A DNA stretch of 64,000 bases from NCBI RefSeq assembly GCF_039544005.1, contig NZ_BAABKV010000001.1, positions 3,968,001 to 4,032,000 on the forward strand, read 5' to 3'. Below are positions 1 through 8,422 of the stretch, piece after piece; position 1 is the first letter of the stretch; every line of letters starts with the position of its first letter. The DNA is from Kitasatospora paranensis (GTDB taxonomy: Bacteria; Actinomycetota; Actinomycetes; Streptomycetales; Streptomycetaceae). A program made the position numbers and the translations under genes. The notes under the pieces are model-generated. The model saw only the letters and a program-made list of their open reading frames with translations, did no database searches and was not told the DNA's origin.

Positions 1-9
1 CTCCTGTGC

Positions 10-447
10 GTGAAACAGCTCGTACGCCGCATCGGCCAGACCGTGGCCCTCACCCTGCCCGTGATCCTGGTGACCACCGGCACCCTCGCCGTGACCCGGG
101 TTCCCTGGGCACCGCCGACCGGGCTCGACCAGCAGGTGGTCGCGGCGTCCAGCGGCGACGGCAGCATCGGCCGTACCTCGGCCGCCGCCGACACCCAGGG
201 CATGGCCCCGCAGGACGCGCTCCGCGCCGACCTGCTGGACGAACTGCGCGCCCACAACCCGGGGACGGCACTCGACCTGCTGGAGCGGACGATGCGCGAG
301 AAGCCGTCGCTCACCCCGTTCTGCAGCTCGCTGGCGGCCGACCTCGGCCGGGCGGCGGTCCGCAAGTACCAGGGTGACGTCCAGCGGGCCCGCTCCTTCG
401 CCCGCCCGGTCTGCGACGGGTCGTTCGCCTCGGGCGTGACCGGCTGA
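10..447 (+). CDS. Small membrane-anchored or secreted protein of unknown function
   Basis: About 145 residues from a GTG start. A basic N-terminus (MKQLVRRIG) is followed by one hydrophobic segment at about residues 9-28, so the product is probably anchored in, or secreted across, the membrane with its C-terminal part outside. The rest is Ala/Arg-rich with an all-helical look and two cysteines (near residues 104 and 134) that could form a disulfide outside the cell. I do not recognise a domain. The reading frame stays open to the window edge, so the true start may lie upstream and the N-terminus is uncertain. It is co-directional with the nucleotidyltransferase 88 bases downstream, but that gene has its own promoter. 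Confidence 0.6.
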   Translation: MKQLVRRIGQTVALTLPVILVTTGTLAVTRVPWAPPTGLDQQVVAASSGDGSIGRTSAAADTQGMAPQDALRADLLDELRAHNPGTALDLLERTMREKPSLTPFCSSLAADLGRAAVRKYQGDVQRARSFARPVCDGSFASGVTG

Positions 448-502
448 CGCCACCGGCGCCGCACCGGCGACCGGCACGGGGGCAGGCCGTCCGGAACACT
501 GG

Positions 503-528
503 GGTCCGCACCGTGCGGACCCTATTGT
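503..528 (+). promoter_or_regulatory. Promoter of the nucleotidyltransferase with an embedded inverted repeat
   Basis: TATTGT at 523-528 fits a -10 box and ends 7 bases before the ATG at 536, as expected for a leaderless transcript. Immediately upstream, 503-521 is a 9-bp perfect inverted repeat (GGTCCGCAC-C-GTGCGGACC). It would lie between the -35 and -10 positions, where a bound repressor would block polymerase. The promoter call is inferred from spacing; the repeat is seen directly. Confidence 0.5.
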
Positions 529-535
529 TCTGGCT

Positions 536-1348
536 ATGACCGCTGACCCCACGCAGCCCACGCGACCCGCACCGGCCGCGGCGCAGTCCGCACCTGCGAC
601 CGCGGCCGCCGCGCTCTCGCCCCACACCCCGGCCGTGACGCAGGCGGTGATCCTGGCCGGCGGCCAGGGCTCCCGGCTCCGCCCGTACACCGACGACCGC
701 CCGAAGCCGCTGGTCGAGATCCCCGGGACGGGGATGCCGATCGTGGGCCACCAGCTGGCCTGGCTGGCCGCGGAGGGCGTGACCGACGTGGTGATCTCCT
801 GCGGCCACCTCGCGGAGGTCCTGCAGTCCTGGCTGGCCTCGGCCGATCTGCCGCTGAGTGTCAGCACTGTGGTGGAGCACGAGCCGCTCGGCCGCGGCGG
901 CGGCCTGAAGTTCGCCTCGGCCGCGCTGCCCCGCCCCGACGAGCCCTGGTACGCCACCAACGGCGACATCTGGACGCGCTTCAGCCTGCGCGAGATGGCC
1001 GCCTTCCACCACGAGCGGGCCGCCATGGCGACCCTCGCGCTGGCACGGCCGCGGATCCCGTGGGGCGCCGTGGAGACCGACCAGTTCGGCAATGTGCTGG
1101 ACTTCATCGAGGCGCCGCCCTCGCCGTTCCTGATCAACGCAGGCCTCTACGTCTTCGCGCCCGCCTTCCGCGACCTGCTGCCGGACGTCGGCGACCACGA
1201 GCGGACGACCTTCCCGCAGCTCGCCCGGGCCAAGCAACTGGCGGGCTATCAGCTGCCGCAGGGCTGCTACTGGCGGGCCATCGACACCGCCAAGGACCTC
1301 AGCGAGGCCGCGAAGGAACTGGCCGCCGCCGGCCGCCTCAACGACTGA
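536..1348 (+). CDS. NDP-sugar pyrophosphorylase-like nucleotidyltransferase
   Basis: A 270-residue member of the GT-A-like nucleotidyltransferase family (NTP_transferase), which joins a sugar 1-phosphate and an NTP to give an NDP-sugar. After an Ala/Pro-rich N-terminal tail of about 35 residues comes the signature loop GGQGSRLRP with the downstream RPKPL lysine that binds nucleotide phosphate. A central TNGDIW holds the metal-binding Asp. There is no C-terminal left-handed beta-helix, so it is a short form like mannose-1-phosphate guanylyltransferase or RmlA-type enzymes; the sugar cannot be told from sequence. The ATG at 536 follows a -10-like TATTGT by 7 bases and is probably leaderless. 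It faces the DoxX gene across a strong terminator. Confidence 0.88.
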   Translation: MTADPTQPTRPAPAAAQSAPATAAAALSPHTPAVTQAVILAGGQGSRLRPYTDDRPKPLVEIPGTGMPIVGHQLAWLAAEGVTDVVISCGHLAEVLQSWLASADLPLSVSTVVEHEPLGRGGGLKFASAALPRPDEPWYATNGDIWTRFSLREMAAFHHERAAMATLALARPRIPWGAVETDQFGNVLDFIEAPPSPFLINAGLYVFAPAFRDLLPDVGDHERTTFPQLARAKQLAGYQLPQGCYWRAIDTAKDLSEAAKELAAAGRLND

Positions 1349-1400
1349 ACGGCTCAACGGCCGCGTACCGGACGCTTGGTGCCCGCCACCGGGACGAGCA

Positions 1401-1450
1401 CACAGCAGGAGGGCCCTTCCACCGGTCGGTGGAAGGGCCCTCCTGCTGTG
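1401..1450. terminator. Perfect 23-bp hairpin between convergent genes
   Basis: Positions 1401-1423 and 1428-1450 are exact reverse complements with the four-base loop GGTC. It sits 53 bases after the nucleotidyltransferase stop and 20 bases after the stop of the convergent DoxX gene, so it can end transcription from both sides. There is no T-tract, which is common for actinomycete terminators. Confidence 0.85.
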
Positions 1451-1469
1451 GATCCGGGGTGGGACGGCG

Positions 1470-3077
1470 TCAGACGGTGGCGCCGCTCCCCGACCGCTCC
1501 ATGCCCAGCGTCAGGCCGCCGATCGGCCCGCTGCCGAGCACCCCGCCGATCAGGCCGGAGCTGCTGCCCGGGTGCGGGGTGGACCCACCGGTGCTGCCGG
1601 TGCCGGTGTGGCCGCCGCCGCTGCCGGAGCGGCCGCTGGTCGGGCCGCCGGTGCTGCCGCTGCCGCCCGGGGTCTTGCCCGACTTGGACTTCGACGCCTT
1701 GCCGGTGGACGAGGGGGACGCCGACGGCGAGGCAGACCGGCTCGGCGACGGGGAGGGGCTGGGCGTGGGGGACGGCGACGGCGAGGTCGCGTTGCCCGGC
1801 CACATCGGGGAGCCGTAGTCGGTCGGCTGCCGCTCGGGCCTCGGCCCGGTCTGCCCGCCGGTGCGGACGGCGGCCCCGAGCATCGACCCGATGAGCAGGG
1901 TGAGTCCGACGACGACCGCGGTGACCACCGAGCCGCGCCGCAGCACCCGCCGGCGCACCGCGCGCGGCGCGTCCGGCCCGTACTGCCGCCAGGCGTCCAG
2001 GGCGATCCGGCCGTCCAGAGAGCCGAACGGTGCCCCGGCGATCAGCAGCGGGCTCCAGGCCGCGAGGAAGATCAGGTCAGGGGTGTCGTAGACCGGCACG
2101 GAGCGCCAGCTGACGGTGAAGAGCAGCGCCGCGGAGAGTGCCATCGCGGCGGCGGAGGCGACCCGCTGCCAGAGGCCGAGGACGGTGAGGACACCGACCA
2201 CGATCTCGGTGAAGGCCACCCCGAGGCCGGCTCCGACCGGGTGGTTCATCGCGAACGCCAGCAGCGGTTCGGCGACCTTCCACGGGTGCAGCGAGGAGAG
2301 CCAGCGCATCATCGAGCCGCGGTCGCCGCCGTCGAAGTACACCGGGTCGCAGAGCTTGCTGAAGCCGGCGTAGACCGACAGCGAGCCGAGCACCACGCGC
2401 AGCGGGAGCAGCACCAGGCCGAGGTCGACCCGGCGGCCCGGGTACCAGGCGTGGCGTCCGTCGCCGGGGGCGGCCGTGGCGGAGACCTCGGGCAGTTCGC
2501 CGCTGGGCGCCCAGCCGGGCGTCACGGGCGTCGCGTACGGGAGCTCGGGCGGCGGGCCGGACTGCCGCGGCACGGCGTGCAGCGGCTGGGTCTCGTCGGT
2601 GACCGGGGCACCGGCCGGGGCGGGCACGGTGGTGAGCCGGACGGCCTCCAGCAGCTGGGTGGCCGCGAGGTCGCCGGGCGCCGCCTGGCCCGTCCAGGTC
2701 ACGGTGGTGACCCGCCGCTTGCGGCGGGGTGCCGCGCCGGCTCCGGCGAACGCCGGCACCTGGGTGCTCGGCACGACGACCTGCGGGGTGACCAGGTGGC
2801 GGGTGCCGTAGCCGGCCGCGCCGGTGTGCGCGCCCGCGTACGGATTCCCGTAGGCGTTGCCGTACGGGCCGCCCTGCGTGCCGTACGGATCCCCGAAGGC
2901 GGCGCCGGGTGCGTCGATCATCGGGGCCACCGGGGCGGCGAGGCGGATGCGGAAGCTGGCCTGGGTGCTGCTGAGCTTCGCCGGGTCGGACGGCACCTTG
3001 ACCGTGTTGAGGCCGGGGCCGGGATCTATCCCCGCCGTGCTGCCCTGCCCGGGGCGCCGAGGTGTTCTGGTGTCCAC
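1470..3077 (-). CDS. DoxX family integral membrane protein with long flexible tails
   Basis: A 535-residue protein. About 200 N-terminal residues are low-complexity and cytosol-like (Gly/Tyr/Pro-rich, then a basic patch). A DoxX-type four-helix membrane domain follows at about 215-360, including the GFSKL motif after helix 1. One more hydrophobic helix lies near 385-405, and the last 120 residues are a Ser/Pro/Gly/Lys tail. DoxX proteins are quinone-reductase-like or redox-homeostasis membrane proteins; in mycobacteria one partners with superoxide dismutase. The usual length is 130-180, so both tails are unusual in bulk but common in Streptomyces homologues. GTG start preceded by AGAGGGG. It is separated from rlmB by a terminator and probably monocistronic. 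Confidence 0.82.
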   Translation of the reverse strand: MDTRTPRRPGQGSTAGIDPGPGLNTVKVPSDPAKLSSTQASFRIRLAAPVAPMIDAPGAAFGDPYGTQGGPYGNAYGNPYAGAHTGAAGYGTRHLVTPQVVVPSTQVPAFAGAGAAPRRKRRVTTVTWTGQAAPGDLAATQLLEAVRLTTVPAPAGAPVTDETQPLHAVPRQSGPPPELPYATPVTPGWAPSGELPEVSATAAPGDGRHAWYPGRRVDLGLVLLPLRVVLGSLSVYAGFSKLCDPVYFDGGDRGSMMRWLSSLHPWKVAEPLLAFAMNHPVGAGLGVAFTEIVVGVLTVLGLWQRVASAAAMALSAALLFTVSWRSVPVYDTPDLIFLAAWSPLLIAGAPFGSLDGRIALDAWRQYGPDAPRAVRRRVLRRGSVVTAVVVGLTLLIGSMLGAAVRTGGQTGPRPERQPTDYGSPMWPGNATSPSPSPTPSPSPSPSRSASPSASPSSTGKASKSKSGKTPGGSGSTGGPTSGRSGSGGGHTGTGSTGGSTPHPGSSSGLIGGVLGSGPIGGLTLGMERSGSGATV

Positions 3078-3155
3078 ACCCCTCTAACCGGGTGACCGCC
3101 TCGGAGGACACTCTCCCGGGTGGATTCCCGCCGGGGATTTGAAGTGATCATGAGA

Positions 3156-3189
3156 GAACCGATCGGGCCCGGCCGGACCCGATCGGTTC
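3156..3189 (-). terminator. Terminator after rlmB
   Basis: A 12-bp perfect stem (3156-3167 with 3178-3189, GAACCGATCGGG) and a 10-base loop, 35 bases beyond the rlmB stop codon. It separates rlmB from the downstream doxX promoter. Confidence 0.75.
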
Positions 3190-3224
3190 CTCACAGCAAG
3201 CGGTCCCTAGCGGTCCGCCGGGGA

Positions 3225-4220
3225 TCAGCCCTGCTTGGCGCGCAGCCGGGCGGCCTCGTACAGCACGATGCCGGCGGCGACGCCCGCGTTCAGCGACTCG
3301 GTCGCGCCCGGCATCGGGATCCGCACCCGCAGGTCGCAGGTCTCGGACACCAGCCGGGACAGGCCCTTGCCCTCGGAGCCGGCCACCACGACGACCGGGC
3401 CGGTCAGCGCCTCGAGGTCGCCGATCTCGGCATCGCCGTCGGCGGCCAGGCCGACGACCATGAGGCCGGCCTTCTGGTAGGCCTCCAGGGCCCGGGTGAG
3501 GTTGGTGGCCCGGGCGACGGGCAGCCGTGCCGCGGCACCCGAGGAGGTCTTCCACGCACCGGCGGTCATGCCGGCGGCGCGGCGCTCGGGGATGACCACG
3601 CCGTGCGCGCCGAAGGCGGCGGCGGAGCGGACGACGGCGCCGAGGTTGCGCGAGTCGGTGACCCCGTCCAGCGCCATGATCAGCGGCGCCTCGGCGTTGT
3701 CGGCGGCGGCGGCGATCAGGTCGTCCGGGTGCGCGTACTCGTACGGCGGGACCTGGAGCACGAGGCCCTGGTGGTTGAGGCCGCCGGTCATCTGGTCGAG
3801 CTGGGCGCGCGGGGCCTCCATGAGCGGGATGCCGCGCTCGTTGGCGGCCTGGAACGCGTCGCGCACCCGGTCGTCGGTGTCGATGAACTGCATCACGTAG
3901 AGCGCGGTGGCCGGGACGCCGCCCTGCAGGGCCTCGACCACCGAGTTGCGGCCGACGACCAGCTCGGCGGCGCCGGCGCCGCCGCGGCCGCCACGGCCGC
4001 CGCCGCCGGCCCGGCGCATGCCGGCCCGGGACTTGGCGTCCCGCTCGCGCTTGACGGCCGCGTTGGCGGCGCGCTGCTTCGGGTGCCCCTTGCGGGCCTC
4101 ACCGGGCGGGGTCGGGCCCTTGCCCTGCAGGGCCTTCCGGCTGTGGCCGCCGGTACCGACACTCGCGCCCTTCTTCGACCCGGGGTTGCGGCGGTTCCTG
4201 CGTGCACTGTTGCCGGCCAT
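3225..4220 (-). CDS. rlmB: 23S rRNA (guanosine-2'-O-)-methyltransferase RlmB (TrmH/SpoU family)
   Basis: A 331-residue SPOUT methyltransferase that would methylate the 2'-hydroxyl of the P-loop guanosine of 23S rRNA (G2251 in E. coli). About 85 N-terminal residues are basic and disordered (MAGNSARRNRRNPG onward), a typical actinobacterial extension. An L30e-like substrate-binding domain follows (VVGRNSVVEAL), then the knotted SpoU domain with motif 1 NLGAVVRSAAAFG, motif 2 GSEGKGLSR and motif 3 IPMPGATESLNAG. ATG start preceded by CAGGAAG. It lies downstream of cysS in the same direction, separated by 101 bases and a hairpin; cysS-rlmB adjacency is conserved in actinobacteria. Confidence 0.93.
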   Translation of the reverse strand: MAGNSARRNRRNPGSKKGASVGTGGHSRKALQGKGPTPPGEARKGHPKQRAANAAVKRERDAKSRAGMRRAGGGGRGGRGGAGAAELVVGRNSVVEALQGGVPATALYVMQFIDTDDRVRDAFQAANERGIPLMEAPRAQLDQMTGGLNHQGLVLQVPPYEYAHPDDLIAAAADNAEAPLIMALDGVTDSRNLGAVVRSAAAFGAHGVVIPERRAAGMTAGAWKTSSGAAARLPVARATNLTRALEAYQKAGLMVVGLAADGDAEIGDLEALTGPVVVVAGSEGKGLSRLVSETCDLRVRIPMPGATESLNAGVAAGIVLYEAARLRAKQG

Positions 4221-4266
4221 GGCTGAACTTCCTGTCTCTTCTACGTCTTGAGGTTCGTCATGAGGA

Positions 4267-4298
4267 TGGGCCGTAGCCGGTCGAGCGGCTGCGGCCCA
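4267..4298 (-). terminator. Hairpin between cysS and rlmB
   Basis: A 13-bp stem with one G-U pair (4267-4279 with 4286-4298) and a six-base loop, starting 23 bases after the cysS stop. It may end or attenuate transcription between cysS and rlmB. Confidence 0.65.
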
Positions 4299-4321
4299 CC
4301 CTCACCCCGTCATGGACGGGG

Positions 4322-5716
4322 CTACTGGTTGCTGATCGTCCAGCGCGGGCCGGACGGGGTGTCCTCGATGGCCAGCCCGGCGATGCCGAGCTGGTCGCGG
4401 ATGGCGTCCGCGGTCGCGAAGTCCTTGCGGGCCCGGGCCGCCTGGCGCTGCTCCAGCACCAGCCCGACCAGCGAGTCGACCACGCCGTGCAGGTCGTCCC
4501 CGCGGTCGGCGCCGGCCCACTGCTCGTCGAGCGGGTCGAGACCCAGCACTCCGAGCATCGCACGGACCTCGGCCAGACGCGCCACCGCGTTCTCCTTGTC
4601 GTCCGCGGTCAGGGCGCTGTTGCCCTGGCGGACGGCGGTGTGCACGATGGCGAGCGCCTGCGGGACGCCCAGGTCGTCGTCCATCGCCTCGGCGAAGGCC
4701 AGCGGCACCTCGGGCGCCGCGTCGACCAGGCCGCAGCGCTCGACGACGCGCTGGACGAAGCCCTCGATCCGGGCGAACGCGGTCTCCGCCTCGCGCAGCG
4801 ACTCCTCGCTGTACTCGATCATCGAGCGGTAGTGCGGGGCGCCGAGGTAGTAGCGGAGCACGATCGGACGCCAGCGCTGCACCATCTCGGAGACCAGCAC
4901 CGAGTTGCCGAGCGACTTGGACATCTTCTCACCGCTCATGGTGACCCAGGCGTTGTGCACCCAGAAGTTGGCGAACTCGTCGCCGAACGCCTTCGACTGG
5001 GCGATCTCGTTCTCGTGGTGCGGGAAGATCAGGTCGAGCCCGCCGCCGTGCACGTCGAACGCGCTGCCCAGGTACTTGTGCGCCATGGCGGAGCACTCCA
5101 GGTGCCAGCCGGGGCGACCGCGGCCCCACGGGGTCTCCCAGCTGGGCTCCCCCTCCTTGGCGCGCTTCCACATGGCGAAGTCGCGGGTGTCGCGCTTGCC
5201 GGTCTCGCCCGCGCTCTCCGGCTGGCGGAGGTTCTCCAGCTCCTGGTTGGAGAGCTCCAGGTACTCGGGGAAGGTGGTGACGGCGAAATAGACGTTGCCG
5301 TCGGCCTCGTACGCGTGGCCGCGCTCGATGAGGCCTCGCATCATCTCGATCATCTCGGGCACGTGGCCGGTGGCGCGCGGCTCCACCGTGGGCGGCAGGC
5401 AGCCGAGCGCGGTGTAACCGTCGTTGAAGGCGCGCTCGTTGGCGTACGCGATCTGCCACCACGGCGTGCCGGTCGTGCGCTCCTTGTCGATCACCTTGTC
5501 GTCGATGTCGGTGACGTTGCGCACGAAGGTGACGTCGTAGCCGCGGTAGCCGAACCACCGCCGCATGATGTCGAAGTTGAGGCCGGACCGGATGTGCCCG
5601 ATGTGCGGGGGCGCCTGGACGGTCGCGCCACACAGGTAGATCGAGACACAGCCCGGTACAAGCGGGACGAAGTCGCGTACCTGGCGGTCGTGGGTGTCGT
5701 ACAGGCGAAGGCTCAC
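4322..5716 (-). CDS. cysS: Cysteinyl-tRNA synthetase
   Basis: A 464-residue class I aminoacyl-tRNA synthetase that charges tRNA-Cys in the cytosol. It has the CGATVQAPPHIGH segment, combining the zinc-ligand Cys and the HIGH-type ATP loop, then the WHLECSAMA zinc-site region, the FPHHENE motif and the KMSKS loop (GEKMSKSLGN). Full length for the family. The GTG start at 5716 is chosen because the protein family begins at LRLYDTHDRQV and a TACGCT box (5724-5729) ends 7 bases upstream, predicting a leaderless mRNA; a longer in-frame ATG at 5773 adds residues not expected in CysS. mshA for mycothiol, which uses cysteine, is also in this window; the second synthetase-like enzyme MshC is not. Confidence 0.96.
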   Translation of the reverse strand: MSLRLYDTHDRQVRDFVPLVPGCVSIYLCGATVQAPPHIGHIRSGLNFDIMRRWFGYRGYDVTFVRNVTDIDDKVIDKERTTGTPWWQIAYANERAFNDGYTALGCLPPTVEPRATGHVPEMIEMMRGLIERGHAYEADGNVYFAVTTFPEYLELSNQELENLRQPESAGETGKRDTRDFAMWKRAKEGEPSWETPWGRGRPGWHLECSAMAHKYLGSAFDVHGGGLDLIFPHHENEIAQSKAFGDEFANFWVHNAWVTMSGEKMSKSLGNSVLVSEMVQRWRPIVLRYYLGAPHYRSMIEYSEESLREAETAFARIEGFVQRVVERCGLVDAAPEVPLAFAEAMDDDLGVPQALAIVHTAVRQGNSALTADDKENAVARLAEVRAMLGVLGLDPLDEQWAGADRGDDLHGVVDSLVGLVLEQRQAARARKDFATADAIRDQLGIAGLAIEDTPSGPRWTISNQ

Positions 5717-5723
5717 AGCGTCA

Positions 5724-5729
5724 AGCGTA
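5724..5729 (-). promoter_or_regulatory. -10 box of cysS (leaderless start)
   Basis: On the minus strand TACGCT ends 7 bases before the GTG, the spacing expected if transcription begins at the start codon. Confidence 0.5.
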
Positions 5730-5809
5730 GTGGGCGCACGGGGGTGCCCCGCCACCTTTGGCGGGCAGGACACCCCGGAGCCTGCGGCCTCCGCGGCCCG
5801 GACGAGCGG

Positions 5810-6202
5810 TCAGATGTTGCCGACGATCTTGCGCGGGGAGAGCCGGACGACCACCCGGACGTCCTCGGGGCCGTCCGCCGTGTACTCCTGACCTCGGTAC
5901 TTGCGGGAAAGCTCGTTGATCAGCTCGCGGCCTCCGGCCCGCTCCATGGTGACCTCGCCGCGGGCCTCCAGGTAGTCGTACGGGTGGTCCGGCGGATTGA
6001 TCACCAGGCTGATCCGCGGGTCGGCCGCCATGTTCAGGTGCTTGCGGCGGCCCTCCAGGGTGGAGAACAGGATGTCGTCGCCGTCCCGTTTCAGCCAGAC
6101 GACCGAAGATTGCGGGCTGCCGTCCGGCTGCACGGTGGACACCACCGCGAAGCTCGTGCCGTCCAGCAGCTTCTTCGCCCGGTCGGAGAGTGGCGCGGCC
6201 AT
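5810..6202 (-). CDS. PPOX-class F420-dependent oxidoreductase
   Basis: A 130-residue split-barrel flavin/deazaflavin-binding protein of the pyridoxamine-5'-phosphate-oxidase-like superfamily. The order of elements fits the actinobacterial F420/FDOR-B type: FAVVSTVQPDGSPQSSVVW in strands 1-2, then FSTLEGRRKHLN, the usual phosphate-binding lysine/arginine region, and DPRISLVINPPDHP. Such enzymes use reduced F420 to reduce quinones, biliverdin or xenobiotics; the substrate cannot be deduced. ATG start with AGGAGA upstream. It lies between cysS and ispF but a hairpin separates it from ispF. Confidence 0.85.
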   Translation of the reverse strand: MAAPLSDRAKKLLDGTSFAVVSTVQPDGSPQSSVVWLKRDGDDILFSTLEGRRKHLNMAADPRISLVINPPDHPYDYLEARGEVTMERAGGRELINELSRKYRGQEYTADGPEDVRVVVRLSPRKIVGNI

Positions 6203-6247
6203 GGGGGTCTCCTTCGCTCGACCGTCGGCGCCCGGGGCCCTCGGCCG

Positions 6248-6269
6248 CGGCCCCGCGACCGCGGGGCCG
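6248..6269 (-). terminator. Hairpin after the ispD-ispF operon
   Basis: A 9-bp G/C stem (6248-6256 with 6261-6269, CGGCCCCGC) with the loop GACC, about 100 bases past the ispF stop and upstream of the PPOX gene. Confidence 0.55.
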
Positions 6270-6370
6270 GAACACCGCGTACGGAGGATATGAACGACCG
6301 TCAGCGGCGACCTGTTCCGACTGTCACCCGGACGGGCGACGACCCCGCGGGACCGGCCGGGACCGGAGTC

Positions 6371-6913
6371 TCAGCGCACCCGGTAGACCAGGGCGGTGGC
6401 GATCGCCGCCAGGCCCTCCGCGCGGCCGGTGAGACCGAGCCCGTCGGTGGTCGTGCCGGAGACCGAGACGGGCGCGCCGACGGCGGTGGACAGCGCCGCC
6501 TGGGCCTCGGCCCGGCGCTTGCCGATCTTCGGGCGGACGCCGATCACCTGGACGGCGACGTTGCCGATCTCGAAGCCCTCGGCGCGGACGATCCGGGCCG
6601 CCTCGGCGAGCAGCGCCACCCCGGCGGCGCCCGCCCACTCGGGGCGGTCGGTGCCGAAGTGCGCGCCCAGGTCGCCCACACCGGCCGCGGAGAACAGCGC
6701 GTCGCAGGCGGCGTGCGCGGCCACGTCGGCGTCCGAGTGGCCGGCCAGGCCGTACCCGGAGTCGGGCCAGTCCAGGCCGGCGACCCGCAGCGGGCGGCCG
6801 GCCTCGAAGGCGTGCACGTCGGTGCCGATGCCGACCAGCGGGATCAGCGGGGCGGCGGCGGCCTGTCCGGCGGTGGTCGCAGTGGTGGGCACGGGGGTCG
6901 GCTCAGAAGCCAT
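6371..6913 (-). CDS. ispF: 2-C-methyl-D-erythritol 2,4-cyclodiphosphate synthase
   Basis: A 180-residue IspF that cyclises CDP-ME 2-phosphate to MEcPP in the non-mevalonate isoprenoid pathway. About 25 residues of Ala/Thr-rich leader precede [10 protein letters not shown], the Asp-x-His zinc ligands. [13 protein letters not shown] follows with the third ligand His, and a Ser/Thr-rich [11 protein letters not shown] near the C-terminus is the conserved phosphate-binding end. Functional as a trimer in the cytosol. Its ATG lies inside the last codons of ispD (11-base overlap), so the two are translationally coupled in one operon. No missing residues seen. Confidence 0.95.
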   Translation of the reverse strand: MASEPTPVPTTATTAGQAAAAPLIPLVGIGTDVHAFEAGRPLRVAGLDWPDSGYGLAGHSDADVAAHAACDALFSAAGVGDLGAHFGTDRPEWAGAAGVALLAEAARIVRAEGFEIGNVAVQVIGVRPKIGKRRAEAQAALSTAVGAPVSVSGTTTDGLGLTGRAEGLAAIATALVYRVR

Positions 6914-7685
6914 CGGAGGCCCTCCTGCGGGCGAGTACGGCCTCGGCGAGCACGAGGTCCAGCGGGCGGGTGACCTTGAACGCCTCTTCGTGGCCGGGCA
7001 CCACGACCACCCGGCCGCCGAAGCGCTCGATCAGGCCGGCATCGTCGGTGACCGGCGGCAGACCGCCGGCCGACTCCTCGGCCAGCGCCCGCTCGTGCAC
7101 GTCGTGCAGCGCCGAGCGGCGGAAGCCCTGCGGGGTCTGCACCGCGCGCAGCACGGCCCGGTCCGGGGTGTCCAGCACCGGCTCGGGGGTGCCGGGCTCG
7201 CGGGGCTCGACCCGCTTGACGGTGTCGGCCAGCGGCACGGCCGGCACGACGGCCTCGGCGCCGGCCCGGACGGCGGCGACGACGGCGTCGACCACCTCGA
7301 CCGGGACGAGCGGCCGCGCCGCGTCGTGCACCAGCACCGTCCCGACGTCGGCGGGGATGGCCGCCAGGCCGAGCCGGACGGACTCCTGTCGGGTCGCGCC
7401 GCCGGGCACCACGCGGACGTCCTTGCCGGCCAGCCCGTGGCCGTCGAGCAGCGCCGCGACCTCGGCCACGCCCCCGGGCGGCGCGGCCACCACGACGAGG
7501 CCGACCGCCCGGCTGCGCGTGAGCGCCCGGACGGCGTGGACCAGCAGGGGGACCCCGCCGAGTTCGCGCAGGGCCTTCGGGGCGCCGGGCCCCAACCGCT
7601 CCCCGCGCCCGGCGGCCGGGACCACCGCTGCAACTGCTGCTGAGCCGTTCAGGTTTCGCTCCTTCGGCGAAGTGGGTATGGCCAT
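6903..7685 (-). CDS. ispD: 2-C-methyl-D-erythritol 4-phosphate cytidylyltransferase
   Basis: A nucleotidyltransferase that makes CDP-ME from MEP and CTP, one enzymatic step removed from its partner ispF. It has the CTP-binding loop [20 protein letters not shown], the TVKR stretch and [10 protein letters not shown] of IspD. The start is uncertain. The ATG at 7685 gives 260 residues but has no ribosome-binding site. Within the frame, AAGGAG at 7659-7664 lies six bases before a CTG codon at 7652, which would give a 249-residue protein starting just before [13 protein letters not shown]. Both starts keep the whole catalytic domain. carD is upstream in the same direction, with a terminator between. 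Confidence 0.93.
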   Translation of the reverse strand: MAIPTSPKERNLNGSAAVAAVVPAAGRGERLGPGAPKALRELGGVPLLVHAVRALTRSRAVGLVVVAAPPGGVAEVAALLDGHGLAGKDVRVVPGGATRQESVRLGLAAIPADVGTVLVHDAARPLVPVEVVDAVVAAVRAGAEAVVPAVPLADTVKRVEPREPGTPEPVLDTPDRAVLRAVQTPQGFRRSALHDVHERALAEESAGGLPPVTDDAGLIERFGGRVVVVPGHEEAFKVTRPLDLVLAEAVLARRRASDGF

Positions 7686-7842
7686 GGCGTGCGCCGAGCG
7701 GCGTACGGCACGACCCCCTTCCGACTGCACGTTAGTTGACCCGTCCGCACCTGGACGCACACCCCGGCGCCGCCGCGGGGTGCTTCCGGTGAAGGGCGGG
7801 TGGTCACGCGTACCCGCGCAGCGGTGGATCCGGACACGCCGA

Positions 7843-7897
7843 AGCGCCCGACGTGCCGAACACCGCCCCCGGGGGCGGTGCGCCGGCATCGGGCGCT
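7843..7897 (-). terminator. Large composite hairpin after carD
   Basis: An outer AGCGCCCGA / TCGGGCGCT stem encloses an inner perfect ACCGCCCCC-GGGGGCGGT palindrome (7862-7879). It begins about 40 bases after the carD stop and separates carD from ispD-ispF. Confidence 0.8.
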
Positions 7898-7939
7898 GGG
7901 CGTTGCGAGGAGCCGCCGGGGCGACTGCTCAGTGAGGCC

Positions 7940-8422
7940 TCAGGAGGCGAGCACCTCGTCGAGCAGCGTCTCCGCCTTGTCCTCGTTGGTGTTCTCGGCC
8001 AGCGCGAGCTCGCTGACCAGGATCTGCCGGGCCTTGGCGAGCATCCGCTTCTCGCCGGCCGACAGGCCGCGCTCGCGCTCGCGGCGCCACAGGTCGCGAA
8101 CGACCTCGGCGACCTTGATCACATCGCCGGACGCGAGCTTCTCGAGGTTCGCCTTGTACCGCCGGGACCAGTTGGTGGGCTCCTCGGTGTACGGCGCGCG
8201 CAGCACCTCGAAGACCCGGTCGAGACCTTCCTGACCGACCACATCGCGTACGCCGACGAACTCCGCGTTCTCGGCGGGCACGCGCAGCGTCAGATCTCCC
8301 TGCTGCACCTTCAGCACCAGGTAGGTCTTGTCCACACCTTTGATCTGGCGAGTTTCGATGGCCTCGATCAGCGCAGCCCCGTGATGGGGGTAGACCACCG
8401 TGTCGCCAACCTTGAACGTCAT
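7940..8422 (-). CDS. carD: CarD family RNA-polymerase-binding transcription factor
   Basis: A 160-residue CarD, the usual length. The N-terminal Tudor-like RNAP-interacting domain starts [15 protein letters not shown] and binds the polymerase beta lobe. The C-terminal helical DNA-binding domain ([19 protein letters not shown], then [19 protein letters not shown]) contacts the upstream edge of the bubble; the Trp in NWSRR matches the conserved tryptophan that wedges into the -10 minor groove. In mycobacteria CarD stabilises open complexes and is essential. The start MTFKVGD follows GGACCCC; the longer open frame upstream is non-coding. TATTCT at 8450-8455 (minus strand) is a possible -10. Confidence 0.96.
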   Translation of the reverse strand: MTFKVGDTVVYPHHGAALIEAIETRQIKGVDKTYLVLKVQQGDLTLRVPAENAEFVGVRDVVGQEGLDRVFEVLRAPYTEEPTNWSRRYKANLEKLASGDVIKVAEVVRDLWRRERERGLSAGEKRMLAKARQILVSELALAENTNEDKAETLLDEVLAS

